A stretch of DNA of 58,370 nucleotides from JAZKDW01 sp040387375 (GTDB lineage: Bacteria; Pseudomonadota; Gammaproteobacteria; Burkholderiales; Burkholderiaceae_D): assembly GCA_040387375.1 (NCBI GenBank), contig JAZKDW010000059.1:1-58370 (forward strand). Direction: 5' to 3'. How positions within the stretch are numbered: the stretch's first letter is position 1; each line of letters begins with the position of its first letter. Of this stretch, positions 50,475-58,370 are shown piece by piece. The notes under the pieces are model-generated. The model ran no database searches. It worked only from the letters and a program-made list of their open reading frames with translations, and was not told the DNA's origin. A program made the position numbers and the translations under genes.

Positions 50475-52844
50475 ATGAGTGCGGTTCGCGATACAAAAAC
50501 GGAGGGCAGCGGCGCTGGTGACGTCAATAGTCGCCTGGATTTTTCGATGAAACTCCAGGCGGTCACAAACAAGATTCACGCGACCACCGATCTGGACGAA
50601 ATCATGCTCGATCTGTCAACCGACATATGCGGTCTGTTCAATTGTGACCGCCTGACCATTTATGCGTCAATGAAGACCGAAGGAATCATTATTTCCAAAG
50701 TCAAAACCGGCCTGAATTCATTCAGTGATTTGAAACTTCCCATATCCGAGCATAGCGTGGCGGGCTACGTCGCCCTTACCAGGAAGATCATCAACATACG
50801 TGATGTCTACAATGTTTCGGAGTTGCAGGCGATTTCAACCAGGATTCGCTTCATGCAGGAAATAGACAAGCGCACTGGCTATCGCACCAGGGAAATGCTG
50901 ATTGCGCCACTGACCGATGCGCGTAACGGCGAGTTGCTCGGCGTGGTTCAACTGATCAACAACCGTCTCGGCGGCCCCTTTCCGGCGAGTGCCGAAGCAG
51001 GTCTCAAGGAATTATGCGCCACGCTCTCGATCGCATTCAATCAACGCATGCAGCCGCGCACCCCGATGCGTTCGAAATACGATTCACTGGTATCCAGCGC
51101 CGTGCTTTCCGCGCCGGAGTTTGAGCTTGCTACCCGCTCCGCGCGGCGCCAGGGTGTCGATATCGAGGAAATCCTGATCAATGAATTCCAGGTCAAGCTT
51201 TCAAGCATCGGGCAGGCACTATCGAAATTTTTCAATGTCCCCTATGAGCCTTTCAAGCCGGACCGTATCAAGCCTATGGATCTTTTGAAAAACCTCAAGC
51301 GCGAGTATGTGGAACAGAACAACTGGCTACCGATTGAGGACAGCAAAGACGGATTGATCATTCTCGCACTCGATCCGGAACAGATGAAAAGCACGCACGT
51401 CGTCAGCCACATTTTCACGAAGGCCAAATTGCTTTTCCACGTTACGACCAATGCTGAATTCAAACAGATACTTGACCAATTTTTTGGCAGCGCCGAGGAT
51501 TCCTCCTCGGTCGGAGAACTACTGTCGGGAATGGAGGACAACGACGACGAAAAAGGCGACGTGGGCGACGTCGTGTCGGCTGCTTCAGACAACGAACTGG
51601 TCAAGCTGCTGAACAAGATCATCGTCGACGCCTATCGCCAGGGCGCATCCGACATTCATATCGAGCCGCGCCCCGGCAAGGAAAAGACCATCATCCGTTT
51701 CCGCAAGGATGGTTCGCTCGAGCCGTACATCGAAATTCCGTCGAGTTACCGCAATGCGCTGCTGGCGCGCATCAAGATCATGTGCGATCTGGATATCTCG
51801 GAACGCCGCAAGCCGCAGGATGGAAAGATAAAATTCCGCCGATTCGGCCCGCTGGACATTGAATTGCGGGTTGCCACCATACCATCGGCCGGCGGCGTGG
51901 AAGACGTTGTCATGCGTATTCTTGCCGCCGGCGAACCGATCCCGCTGGACAAGCTCGGCGTACTGCCCTACAACCTTGAGCGCCTCAAGGAAATCGTCGA
52001 AAAGCCATACGGAATATTTTTTGTCTGCGGGCCGACCGGATCCGGCAAAACCACCACGCTGCACTCGGTGCTCAATTTCCTCAATCGCCCCGAGACCAAG
52101 ATCTGGACCGCCGAAGACCCGGTCGAAATTACGCAGAGCGGCCTGCGCCAGGTCCAGGTCAACCGCAAGACCGGTCTCGACTTCGCGACGGCGATGCGCG
52201 CATTCCTGCGCGCCGACCCGGACATCATCATGGTTGGTGAAATGCGCGACAAGGAAACCGTCTCGATCGGCCTGGAAGCCTCTCTGACCGGCCACCTCGT
52301 GTTCGCCACCTTGCATACCAACAGTGCGCCGGAATCAATCGTGCGCCTGCTCGACATGGGGATGGATCCATTCAACTTCGCCGATGCGCTGCTCGGTGTG
52401 CTGGCGCAGCGGCTGGCAAAACGGCTTTGCGGCAAATGCAAAACCGCGTATCAGCCCGGGCCCGAGGAGTTGCAGGCCATTCTGACCGAATACTGCTCGG
52501 AACTGACAAATACCACCACCTTCCTGAAGGACCAGCAAGCCGGGCGGGACAACGTGTACAAAAAATGGACGGAACAGTACGCCGACAGCAGTGGCAATTT
52601 TACGCTCTACCGGGCAGTTGGCTGTGAAGCCTGCGGCAAGGGTTACAAGGGCCGGATCGGACTGCACGAACTGATGGCCGGATCGGACAACATCAAGAAG
52701 CTGATCCAGGAGCACGCCCGTGTCTCGTCGCTACTCGCCGCCTCTCTCGACGAAGGCATGCTGACCCTGAAGATGGATGGGATCGAAAAGGTGCTGTCCG
52801 GCGCGACCGACATCAAGCAGGTACGGCTTGTATGCATGAAATGA
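50475..52844 (+). CDS. GAF-domain GspE/PilB-type secretion ATPase
   Basis: A 789-residue ATPase of the type II secretion/type IV pilus GspE/PulE/PilB family with a GAF domain in front. Order: GAF (about 20-195), a GspE/MshE N-terminal-like domain (about 215-350), an acidic linker, then the motor (about 375-790). Walker A GPTGSGKTTTL is at 519-529, Walker B region DIIMVGEMRD near 583, and the tetracysteine zinc motif is in CGKCK (about 651) and CEACGKGYKGRIG (about 717). The ATG at 50475 is set by a GGAG site 8 bases upstream; the earlier open frame re-reads the rhodanese gene. No other secretion or pilus gene is present nearby. Confidence 0.9.
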   Translation: MSAVRDTKTEGSGAGDVNSRLDFSMKLQAVTNKIHATTDLDEIMLDLSTDICGLFNCDRLTIYASMKTEGIIISKVKTGLNSFSDLKLPISEHSVAGYVALTRKIINIRDVYNVSELQAISTRIRFMQEIDKRTGYRTREMLIAPLTDARNGELLGVVQLINNRLGGPFPASAEAGLKELCATLSIAFNQRMQPRTPMRSKYDSLVSSAVLSAPEFELATRSARRQGVDIEEILINEFQVKLSSIGQALSKFFNVPYEPFKPDRIKPMDLLKNLKREYVEQNNWLPIEDSKDGLIILALDPEQMKSTHVVSHIFTKAKLLFHVTTNAEFKQILDQFFGSAEDSSSVGELLSGMEDNDDEKGDVGDVVSAASDNELVKLLNKIIVDAYRQGASDIHIEPRPGKEKTIIRFRKDGSLEPYIEIPSSYRNALLARIKIMCDLDISERRKPQDGKIKFRRFGPLDIELRVATIPSAGGVEDVVMRILAAGEPIPLDKLGVLPYNLERLKEIVEKPYGIFFVCGPTGSGKTTTLHSVLNFLNRPETKIWTAEDPVEITQSGLRQVQVNRKTGLDFATAMRAFLRADPDIIMVGEMRDKETVSIGLEASLTGHLVFATLHTNSAPESIVRLLDMGMDPFNFADALLGVLAQRLAKRLCGKCKTAYQPGPEELQAILTEYCSELTNTTTFLKDQQAGRDNVYKKWTEQYADSSGNFTLYRAVGCEACGKGYKGRIGLHELMAGSDNIKKLIQEHARVSSLLAASLDEGMLTLKMDGIEKVLSGATDIKQVRLVCMK

Positions 52845-54487
52845 GCAAAAAAGCGGTGGGGAAGCCCAGGAAGCTTCTTCGCCCTTTTGAACAACTCAAC
52901 GAGATCGGGGCAGCGCTTTCCAGCGAAAAGGATATCCATCTGCTGCTTGAAAAAATCCTGGTTGGCGCCAGGACGATTACCAATGCCGATGGCGGAACGC
53001 TGTACCTCATGTCCGAAGACGGACGCAGTCTGCGCTTTGAGATCGTGGCCAACAGTAGCCTGAACATCGCGATGGGAGGGTCGTCGGGCAACCCGGTTCC
53101 CTATCCGGACCTGCCCCTCATCATGGCCGATGGTTCGCCCAACAATGCGATGGTTGCCACCTATTGCGCGATACACCGGAAAACGGTCAACATTCCCGAT
53201 GCATATGGCAAAAGCAATTTCGACTTTTCCGGAATGCGCGGCCTGGATGGGATCACCGGCTATCATTCGAAGTCCTTGCTGGCGGTTCCGCTGACGAATC
53301 AGGATAGCGAAGTCATTGGCGTGCTGCAGTTGATCAACGCGCTCGACAGGAACACTGGCGAGGTGGTCCGGTTCTCGCGGGCAGCCCAACGTCTGGCCGA
53401 GTCGCTGGGTTCGCAGGCCGCGATCGTCCTCAGCAACCGTCGCCTGATCTTGCAGCAGGAGGCGTTGTTCGAATCGTTCATACGCATGATCAACCTCGCC
53501 ATCGACGCCAAGTCGCCCTATACGGCGGGGCATTGCCAGCGGGTGCCGACGCTGACGATGATGCTGGCTGAAGCGGCACAGGCCACCGTTGAAGGTCCCT
53601 TTGCCTCTTTCAGCATGACCGAGCAGGATCGTCATGAACTGCAGATTGCCGGCCTGTTGCATGATTGCGGAAAGATCACAACGCCTGTCCACGTGGTGGA
53701 TAAGGCGACCAAGCTGGAAACCATTTTCGACCGCATTGCGCTGATTGATACCCGCTTTGAAGTTCTGAAACGGGATGCGGAAATCGAAGCGCTCAAGGCC
53801 ACGCTCGCACTACGTTCGCCAGTCGATCCGGCGGCTGAAGCCGTCCTGGAATCCACACTCAGGAGGGAGACGCTTGAACTGGATGCGGAGCGGGAGTTTC
53901 TACGCCGCGCCAATATCGGCGCAGAGAAAATGCGGCCCGAGGATCAGCGCACCGTTCGCGATATCGGTACACGCCGCCAGTGGATCAATCCGCAAGGTCT
54001 GGTTGCCAATTTTCTTAGCGCCGACGAGACGGAAAATCTTACCATCCGGGCCGGCACCCTGACCCCCGCGGAGCGCCGGATCATCGACGACCATATCGTC
54101 GTCACGATCAGGATGCTTGAAAGCCTGCCCTGGGTCAGGCATCTGAAAAACGTGCCTGAGTATGCAGGCGGCCACCATGAACGGATGGATGGCAAAGGTT
54201 TTCCGCGCGGACTTGAAGGGCACCAGATGTCAGTGCAGTCCCGGATACTGGGCATTGCGGACATCTTCGAAGCGCTCACCGCCGAGGATCGTCCTTACAA
54301 ACAGGGCAAGTTGTTATCGGAGTCTCTCAATATCCTCGGCAATTTCAGCCTCAATGGCCACATCGACCCCGACCTGTTTGATGTATTTGTCCGCAATAAA
54401 ATATACCTGCAGTACGCATTGCAATTTCTGAAAGCCGGACAAATCGATGCAGTTGACGAGTCGAACATTGCCGGCTACACACCCTGA
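52832..54487 (+). CDS. GAF and HD-GYP domain protein
   Basis: A 551-residue cytoplasmic protein. An N-terminal GAF domain (about 15-210, with GGTLYLMSEDGRSLRFEIV and LLAVPLTNQ) is followed by an HD-GYP domain: first His in TAGHCQRVPTL, the HD pair in LLHDCGKITTP (about 272-282), and the GYP-type end HHERMDGKGFPRGLEG (about 450). About 120 residues, mainly helical and charged, separate the HD pair from the next conserved part, more than in typical HD-GYP proteins. HD-GYP enzymes degrade cyclic di-GMP or related dinucleotides; activity here is unproven. The start overlaps the ATPase stop; a second ATG at 52841 overlaps it as ATGA. Confidence 0.87.
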   Translation: MHEMSKKAVGKPRKLLRPFEQLNEIGAALSSEKDIHLLLEKILVGARTITNADGGTLYLMSEDGRSLRFEIVANSSLNIAMGGSSGNPVPYPDLPLIMADGSPNNAMVATYCAIHRKTVNIPDAYGKSNFDFSGMRGLDGITGYHSKSLLAVPLTNQDSEVIGVLQLINALDRNTGEVVRFSRAAQRLAESLGSQAAIVLSNRRLILQQEALFESFIRMINLAIDAKSPYTAGHCQRVPTLTMMLAEAAQATVEGPFASFSMTEQDRHELQIAGLLHDCGKITTPVHVVDKATKLETIFDRIALIDTRFEVLKRDAEIEALKATLALRSPVDPAAEAVLESTLRRETLELDAEREFLRRANIGAEKMRPEDQRTVRDIGTRRQWINPQGLVANFLSADETENLTIRAGTLTPAERRIIDDHIVVTIRMLESLPWVRHLKNVPEYAGGHHERMDGKGFPRGLEGHQMSVQSRILGIADIFEALTAEDRPYKQGKLLSESLNILGNFSLNGHIDPDLFDVFVRNKIYLQYALQFLKAGQIDAVDESNIAGYTP

Positions 54488-54537
54488 TCCGCATTTCTGG
54501 TCATGGCACAGCCCCCGTCACGGCCTTTCCGATAAAA

Positions 54538-54558
54538 TCGCAGCACGCATTCCTGCGA
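54538..54558 (+). terminator. weak terminator candidate after the HD-GYP gene
   Basis: TCGCAG and CTGCGA form a 6-bp stem with a 9-base loop, followed after four bases by TCTTCCCTTTT. It could mark the end of the signalling cluster before the lipase gene. Confidence 0.3.
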
Positions 54559-54583
54559 CGGTCTTCCCTTTTGAAATTATTGC

Positions 54584-55540
54584 ATGATCACCCGTCTCAC
54601 CCGCATTCTTGTTCTTTTCCAGATTGCCATAGCCTTCGCAGTATCGCTGATGGCAATCAGGGTATTCCATGTGCAGAGCGTAGCGCTGGCGGCGGCGCTG
54701 GGGCTGGGCGCGGTGTTATTGGTGCGTCTTCTGATTACCGCCAATAATTTTTTCATGGCATGGCGCTATCACAGCGAAACACCGGCATCGCTGCGTCTTG
54801 ACTGGCGTCGGGCCTGCCGCCTGTTTGCCGGCGAATTCATGGCCACCATGGGGAGCTCTTCATGGACCATGCCGTTCCATCGCTTCAACAAACGTCCGGC
54901 CAAACATCCGGCCGGACTGCCTGTGCTGCTCATCCACGGTTATGCCTGCAACAGTGGCTACTGGCACTCGCTGAGCAAGGTATTGGCACGTGAGCACATA
55001 ACCCATCACGCAGTCGATCTGGAGCCGGTATTGGCCGGCATCGATGACTATGTGCCTCTGGTGCAGGCTGCAGTCGATACCCTGTGTGACGAGAGCGGCC
55101 ATGACAAGGTCGTTATTGTTGCCCACAGCATGGGCGGAATTGTTGCCCGCGCCTATCTGCGGGTGCAGGGCAGCGCACGGGTGGCGAAAGTGATCACCCT
55201 GGGGTCTCCGCATCGCGGCACAGGCTTGGCCAACCATGCCATCGGCCTGAATTCGCAGCAGGTGCGCTGGATCGGCAGCGCGTCCAATGGCGCGCCTTGC
55301 GAGTGGCTGCGCGAACTGGAGAAAACCGAAGATGACGAAAGGCGGGCACTCTTCCTGTCGATCTATTCACACCACGACAACATCATTTCTCCGCAAATTT
55401 CGTCCAGCATGAGCGGCGCCAGGAATATTGCGTTTCATGGCATCGGTCATGTCGCGCTCGCATTGGACCCGGTGATTCAGGCGCAAGTGGTTGAAGAGAT
55501 TCATGCCGTTTCAAGAAAGTATCTGACGCCGGCAGCCTGA
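54584..55540 (+). CDS. membrane-anchored alpha/beta-hydrolase, lipase-like
   Basis: A 318-residue protein with two N-terminal hydrophobic helices (about 6-25 and 31-52) and a lipase/triacylglycerol-hydrolase domain. Seen: LLIHGYACNSGYW (oxyanion hole), the nucleophile elbow AHSMGGIVARAYL, TLGSPHRGTG, an Asp in SIYSHHDNIISP, and the histidine in GIGHVALAL. It resembles the EstA/lipase class 2 group and may act on lipids or esters at the membrane. It starts 96 bp after the HD-GYP gene and is convergent, 2 bp apart, with a small membrane protein gene. Whether it belongs to the signalling cluster is uncertain. Confidence 0.85.
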   Translation: MITRLTRILVLFQIAIAFAVSLMAIRVFHVQSVALAAALGLGAVLLVRLLITANNFFMAWRYHSETPASLRLDWRRACRLFAGEFMATMGSSSWTMPFHRFNKRPAKHPAGLPVLLIHGYACNSGYWHSLSKVLAREHITHHAVDLEPVLAGIDDYVPLVQAAVDTLCDESGHDKVVIVAHSMGGIVARAYLRVQGSARVAKVITLGSPHRGTGLANHAIGLNSQQVRWIGSASNGAPCEWLRELEKTEDDERRALFLSIYSHHDNIISPQISSSMSGARNIAFHGIGHVALALDPVIQAQVVEEIHAVSRKYLTPAA

Positions 55541-55542
55541 AT

Positions 55543-55929
55543 CTAGATTCTCGTGATCAGCAAATAAAACAATACCGCAGGAACCAGGGATCCAGGCAGC
55601 AGTATCGCGATATTGCGCACCACACCCATCCATGGAATGGGAGTGAACGCGGAAGCCCACCACGCCACCGTCAACAGCACCCACACCACTGCACACAAGG
55701 CAGCAGCACGCAGGGTCAGCGTTTTGCGCCTGAGCACCCACACCACAAGAAGCAGCAGCGGCGGCAATACGTAGACCAGGCTGGATTCGGCCGCAGCGTA
55801 CAAGGCGCCTCCCATTGCGGCTGCGGACCAGCGTGGCGGACTGAATTGCAATGCGAGGAACAGGCACGCGATCCCTGCCAGCCATGACCACAGGAATGCG
55901 AAGGTGATGCGTTTTGTAATTTTATTCAT
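55543..55929 (-). CDS. hypothetical inner-membrane protein
   Basis: A 128-residue protein with four predicted membrane helices (about 8-27, 38-60 with a glycine/alanine-rich start, 70-92 and 100-124) and a basic N-terminus (MNKITKRITF). I recognise no family. The ATG at 55929 is preferred, with GAGAG about 6 bases upstream; the open frame extends 13 codons further without a better site. It is alone on the minus strand, convergent with the lipase gene and divergent from the fasciclin gene. Confidence 0.6.
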   Translation of the reverse strand: MNKITKRITFAFLWSWLAGIACLFLALQFSPPRWSAAAMGGALYAAAESSLVYVLPPLLLLVVWVLRRKTLTLRAAALCAVVWVLLTVAWWASAFTPIPWMGVVRNIAILLPGSLVPAVLFYLLITRI

Positions 55930-56097
55930 GAAACTCTCGTGAATTGAACTTTTTTGGCGGCATGACAACTTATTAGCAGTGTCCCTTTGATGAGGCTTGT
56001 CTCATTCGCCAAACGATCGCGAACTCCGTGATGAGTGATGCCGATGCCTTGACGCTACGATTATTCCCTATTTTCCCAATATGAGAAGGAGGCTTTC

Positions 56098-56568
56098 GTG
56101 AAGAAATATTTTTCCGCAATTTTACTCGCTGCCGCGCTTGGCGTTGGCATCGGTCCATTGTATGCCGCCGATATTGTCGATACAGCGGCTGCGGACGGCT
56201 CATTCAAGATTTTCGTCGCTGCCCTGAAGACGTCCGGACTTGACAAGACACTCAAAGGCGCAGGTCCTTATACTCTCTTCGCGCCAACCGACAGCGCTTT
56301 CGAGAAATTGCCCGCCGGCGCCTGGGAGCGCATTTCGAAAGACAAGACCAGGCTATCACGAGTACTTGCCTATCATGTCATCCCCGGCGCGGTGCTGGTG
56401 GCGGAAGTCAAGCCCGGCAAGACAAAAACGATTCAGGGCGAATCCCTTGCCCTGACTTCGGACAATGGCAAGGTGACGGTCAATGGAGCGAATGTAACGC
56501 AGAGCGATATCGCCGCGGACAATGGCGTGATTCATGCAATAGACGCGCTGGCGCTGCCCCCGGAATAA
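56098..56568 (+). CDS. secreted fasciclin (FAS1) domain protein
   Basis: A 156-residue exported protein: signal peptide (to about residue 23, PLYAAD) then one FAS1 domain. Seen: GPYTLFAPTDSAFEKLP (first FAS1 motif), VLAYHVIPGAVL (the YH motif) and the C-terminal NGVIHAIDALALPP (second motif). Bacterial FAS1 proteins are linked to adhesion or matrix binding. The start is GTG at 56098, supported by a perfect AGAAGGAGG site 6 bases upstream. A large hairpin element begins 40 bp behind it. Confidence 0.9.
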   Translation: MKKYFSAILLAAALGVGIGPLYAADIVDTAAADGSFKIFVAALKTSGLDKTLKGAGPYTLFAPTDSAFEKLPAGAWERISKDKTRLSRVLAYHVIPGAVLVAEVKPGKTKTIQGESLALTSDNGKVTVNGANVTQSDIAADNGVIHAIDALALPPE

Positions 56569-56608
56569 CGCATCAAGGTCTTCTGCAGATGAAAGGAGCA
56601 ATGTTATG

Positions 56609-56778
56609 CTACTAAGCACCCGCCCGGAATAAATTGTGAGTGTCTGCGGCCCTGACCGGCGCGCTGCGGCGTTGCCCGGCCCTTGCAGTGCTCGCACTGC
56701 GGCGGCCCAGGCGCCTTGCATCGCACTCGGTCAGAGCCGCATCCATCTCCCAATTTATTCCGGCCGGGTACTTAATAA
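56609..56778. mobile_element. large hairpin element upstream of the tetR-type gene
   Basis: A 170-bp unit with imperfect 28-bp terminal inverted repeats (56609-56636 and 56751-56778, sharing CCGGAATAAATTG), inner arms GCGGCCCTGACCG / CGGTCAGAGCCGC, and a central palindrome GCAGTGC/GCACTGC. It folds end to end and carries no gene. The layout matches the element at 35259 though the sequences differ. It ends 30 bp before the regulator start, so it may also affect that gene's expression. Confidence 0.7.
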
Positions 56779-56808
56779 ATCAAACCGCAGACAGAGATCA
56801 GCGCCGCC

Positions 56809-57495
56809 ATGGAACAAAAAGCGCCACGCCGCACCCGCGAACGAATACTGGAATTGTCGCTACGATTATTCAATGAATTCGGCGAGCCTAACATTACGAC
56901 CACCATGATTGCCGAAGAGGCCAATATCTCGCCTGGCAATCTGTACTACCATTTTCGCAATAAGGACGACATCGTCAACTCGATCTTTGTCCAGTTTGAA
57001 GCTGAAATCGGGCGCATGCTTGCCCTTCCTTCCGATCGCCGGCCGACGATCCAGGACGTGTGGATCTATTTGCACCTGATGTTTGAACTGGCATGGCGCT
57101 ATCGCTTTTTTTATCGCGACCAGAGCGACCTGCTCTCGCGAAATCGCAAGCTGGAACTTCACTTCAAACAAATCCTCGCGCATGAAATCAAGATCGCAAG
57201 GCAGCTATGCGAAGGCCTGCGCATGGACAAGGTCATGCAGGCAAGCGATCTGCAAATAGAAGCGCTGTCGATCAACATGGTGGTCGTCGCGACCTACTGG
57301 CTGTCTTATGAGTATGTGCGCAATCCGCGCAAGTACACTGAACAGCAGTCCATGGCTGATGCCCTGGCGCGCGGCTGTTATCAGGTACTGTCACTGATCG
57401 GTCCGTATCTGCGCGGCGAGGCGTGTGCCCTGTTCGAAACGCTGGTGGAGGAGTATCTGGGGTCCGGGCAATCGGCAATCAATCACATCGGCTAA
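56809..57495 (+). CDS. TetR/AcrR family transcriptional regulator
   Basis: A 228-residue repressor-type regulator. The N-terminal helix-turn-helix (about 8-55) is typical: RTRERILELSLRLFNEFG, then ITTTMIAEEANISPGNLYYHF and RNKDDIV. The C-terminal ~165 residues form a helical ligand-binding domain with a Trp/Tyr/Phe-rich stretch (YLHLMFELAWRYRFFYRD) that is characteristic of a Burkholderiales subgroup; its ligand is unknown. No divergent target gene is adjacent; the hairpin element lies directly upstream, and the LOG gene follows 126 bp downstream on the same strand. Confidence 0.88.
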   Translation: MEQKAPRRTRERILELSLRLFNEFGEPNITTTMIAEEANISPGNLYYHFRNKDDIVNSIFVQFEAEIGRMLALPSDRRPTIQDVWIYLHLMFELAWRYRFFYRDQSDLLSRNRKLELHFKQILAHEIKIARQLCEGLRMDKVMQASDLQIEALSINMVVVATYWLSYEYVRNPRKYTEQQSMADALARGCYQVLSLIGPYLRGEACALFETLVEEYLGSGQSAINHIG

Positions 57496-57621
57496 GCAGA
57501 CCACCTGAGGAACGCACATCCGCGGTGCATTTACGCTATGCTTTGATGTTTAGTACCCACCCACTCCGGTGGTCGTTCCTGTTCAACCAAACTACGCCGG
57601 AGTGCTCCCGGCATTTGCATC

Positions 57622-58227
57622 ATGCCCATATTGAAATCCATTTGTGTCTATTGCGGTTCCTCGCCCGGCGCGTCGCCGGCTTATGCCGAAGCGGCCCGTG
57701 TCCTGGCAAAGTCCATGGTAATCGACGGCATCGCCCTCGTATACGGTGGCGGCAAGGTCGGGCTGATGGGAGTCATCGCCGATGAAGTGATGCGCCTCGG
57801 CGGCCAGGCCACTGGTGTGATTCCGCAGGCGTTAATGGATAAGGAAGTGGGGCATATCAGTCTGACGCAGCTGCATGTGGTCAAAGACATGCATGAACGC
57901 AAAGCCATGATGGCGGAACTGTCGGACGGATTTATTGCCATGCCGGGTGGAATGGGCACGCTGGAAGAATTGTTCGAGATGCTCACCTGGTCGCAACTCG
58001 GCTTTCATGGCAAACCGATCGGCATATTGAATGTCGATGGTTTTTATGATGGCTTGATCGGGTTTGTGCAGCATTTGGTGACGCAGGGGTTTTTAAGGGC
58101 CGAGCATGCTGCGCTGATGATGAATGCGCCGGATGGGCCTGGCCTGTTGGCGCGCTTCAGGGCGTTCACGCCCAGCGCGCAGTCGAAATTGCTGGACCGG
58201 GCTACGGCGAACATTTTGCTTCCGTGA
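57622..58227 (+). CDS. LOG family protein (TIGR00730), nucleoside-5'-monophosphate phosphoribohydrolase
   Basis: A 201-residue Rossmann-fold protein of the LOG family, which cleaves the N-glycosidic bond of AMP or cytokinin riboside monophosphates. Seen: the N-terminal CVYCGSSPGASPAY, the glycine loop VYGGGKVGLMG, HERKAMMAELSDGFIAMPG, and the catalytic signature PGGMGTLEE, all intact. The length matches the family. It probably has a housekeeping nucleotide role; there is no plant-hormone context here. The 126-bp gap before it holds only a weak ACTCCGG/CCGGAGT dyad. Confidence 0.9.
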   Translation: MPILKSICVYCGSSPGASPAYAEAARVLAKSMVIDGIALVYGGGKVGLMGVIADEVMRLGGQATGVIPQALMDKEVGHISLTQLHVVKDMHERKAMMAELSDGFIAMPGGMGTLEELFEMLTWSQLGFHGKPIGILNVDGFYDGLIGFVQHLVTQGFLRAEHAALMMNAPDGPGLLARFRAFTPSAQSKLLDRATANILLP

Positions 58228-58253
58228 TTATGATTTAGCCTTCGGTGACCGCG

Positions 58254-58300
58254 ATACGGCTTGTCCTTCGTTAAACGAAATACGGCTTGTCCTTCGTTAA
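58254..58300. repeat. tandem 21-bp repeat
   Basis: ATACGGCTTGTCCTTCGTTAA occurs at 58254-58274 and again at 58280-58300, a 26-bp period. The sequence after it, to the end of the window, is pyrimidine-rich (GGTCTCGCCCCGGCGGCGAG, then a T-run), and looks like the left part of a longer dispersed extragenic repeat cut off by the window edge. No gene is seen in the last 143 bp. Confidence 0.6.
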
Positions 58301-58370
58301 CCCCAACACGTTTTTCCCTTCGTGGATGCTGTCCGGGTCTCGCCCCGGCGGCGAGTTCTTTTTTGCTTCG

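Noticed and set aside
1..58370. CRISPR array, prophage, IS element with transposase, or replication origin
   Set aside because: No regularly spaced repeats, phage or transposase proteins, or DnaA-box clusters were found; only small non-coding repeat elements are present.

Overview
The window reads as chromosomal DNA of a betaproteobacterium, most likely Burkholderiales and close to Oxalobacteraceae (Herminiimonas/Collimonas-like; inferred from gene content and order, not from a search). Pointers are the run tpiA-secG-tRNA-Leu-nuoA..N with separate nuoC and nuoD, DUF2818 and Nudix genes behind nuoN, an ilvI-ilvH-ilvC...pssA-leuA block, polyhydroxybutyrate/ketone-body genes, and a sigma/DUF3619/DUF3106/RDD cluster.

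Layout. 1-9900: tRNA-Val, relA, a RidA-like gene and a hydrolase on the minus strand; then bdhA, scoAB, a PAS-LuxR regulator, a hotdog thioesterase, an SDR and ETF-quinone oxidoreductase, mostly acyl/ketone metabolism that feeds the respiratory chain. 9960-10050: a paired dRS3-like repeat. 10179-25804: Nudix, DUF2818 and the complete 14-gene complex I operon (minus). 25869-31810: tRNA-Leu, secG, tpiA, a quinone oxidoreductase, a repeat-rich non-coding patch, pnp and rpsO. 31847-39822: a lipoprotein gene and the branched-chain amino acid block (leuA, pssA, ilvC, ilvH, ilvI), with a Leu-codon-rich leader ORF and a good promoter in front of leuA, and a MITE-like hairpin element plus two envelope genes between pssA and ilvC. 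40339-42517: an ECF-type sigma factor operon.

42887-54487 is the most interesting region: eight plus-strand genes, tightly packed. They encode a TpsB outer-membrane transporter, a very short TpsA-like exoprotein, a periplasmic FecR-domain protein, a CHASE2 adenylyl cyclase, a class II (MBL-fold) cyclic-nucleotide phosphodiesterase, a cyclic-nucleotide-binding protein fused to rhodanese, a GAF-GspE-type ATPase without other secretion genes, and a GAF-HD-GYP protein with a long insertion. Read together they suggest one signalling module that senses outside, makes, breaks and reads a cyclic nucleotide, and drives ATPase/second-messenger outputs. This is inference from domains and gene order; I know of no characterised system with this combination.

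54584-58370: a membrane-anchored lipase-like hydrolase, a small membrane protein, a secreted fasciclin protein, a second large hairpin element, a TetR regulator, a LOG-family protein and short repeats at the window edge. No rRNA, CRISPR array, transposase, phage gene or replication origin was seen.
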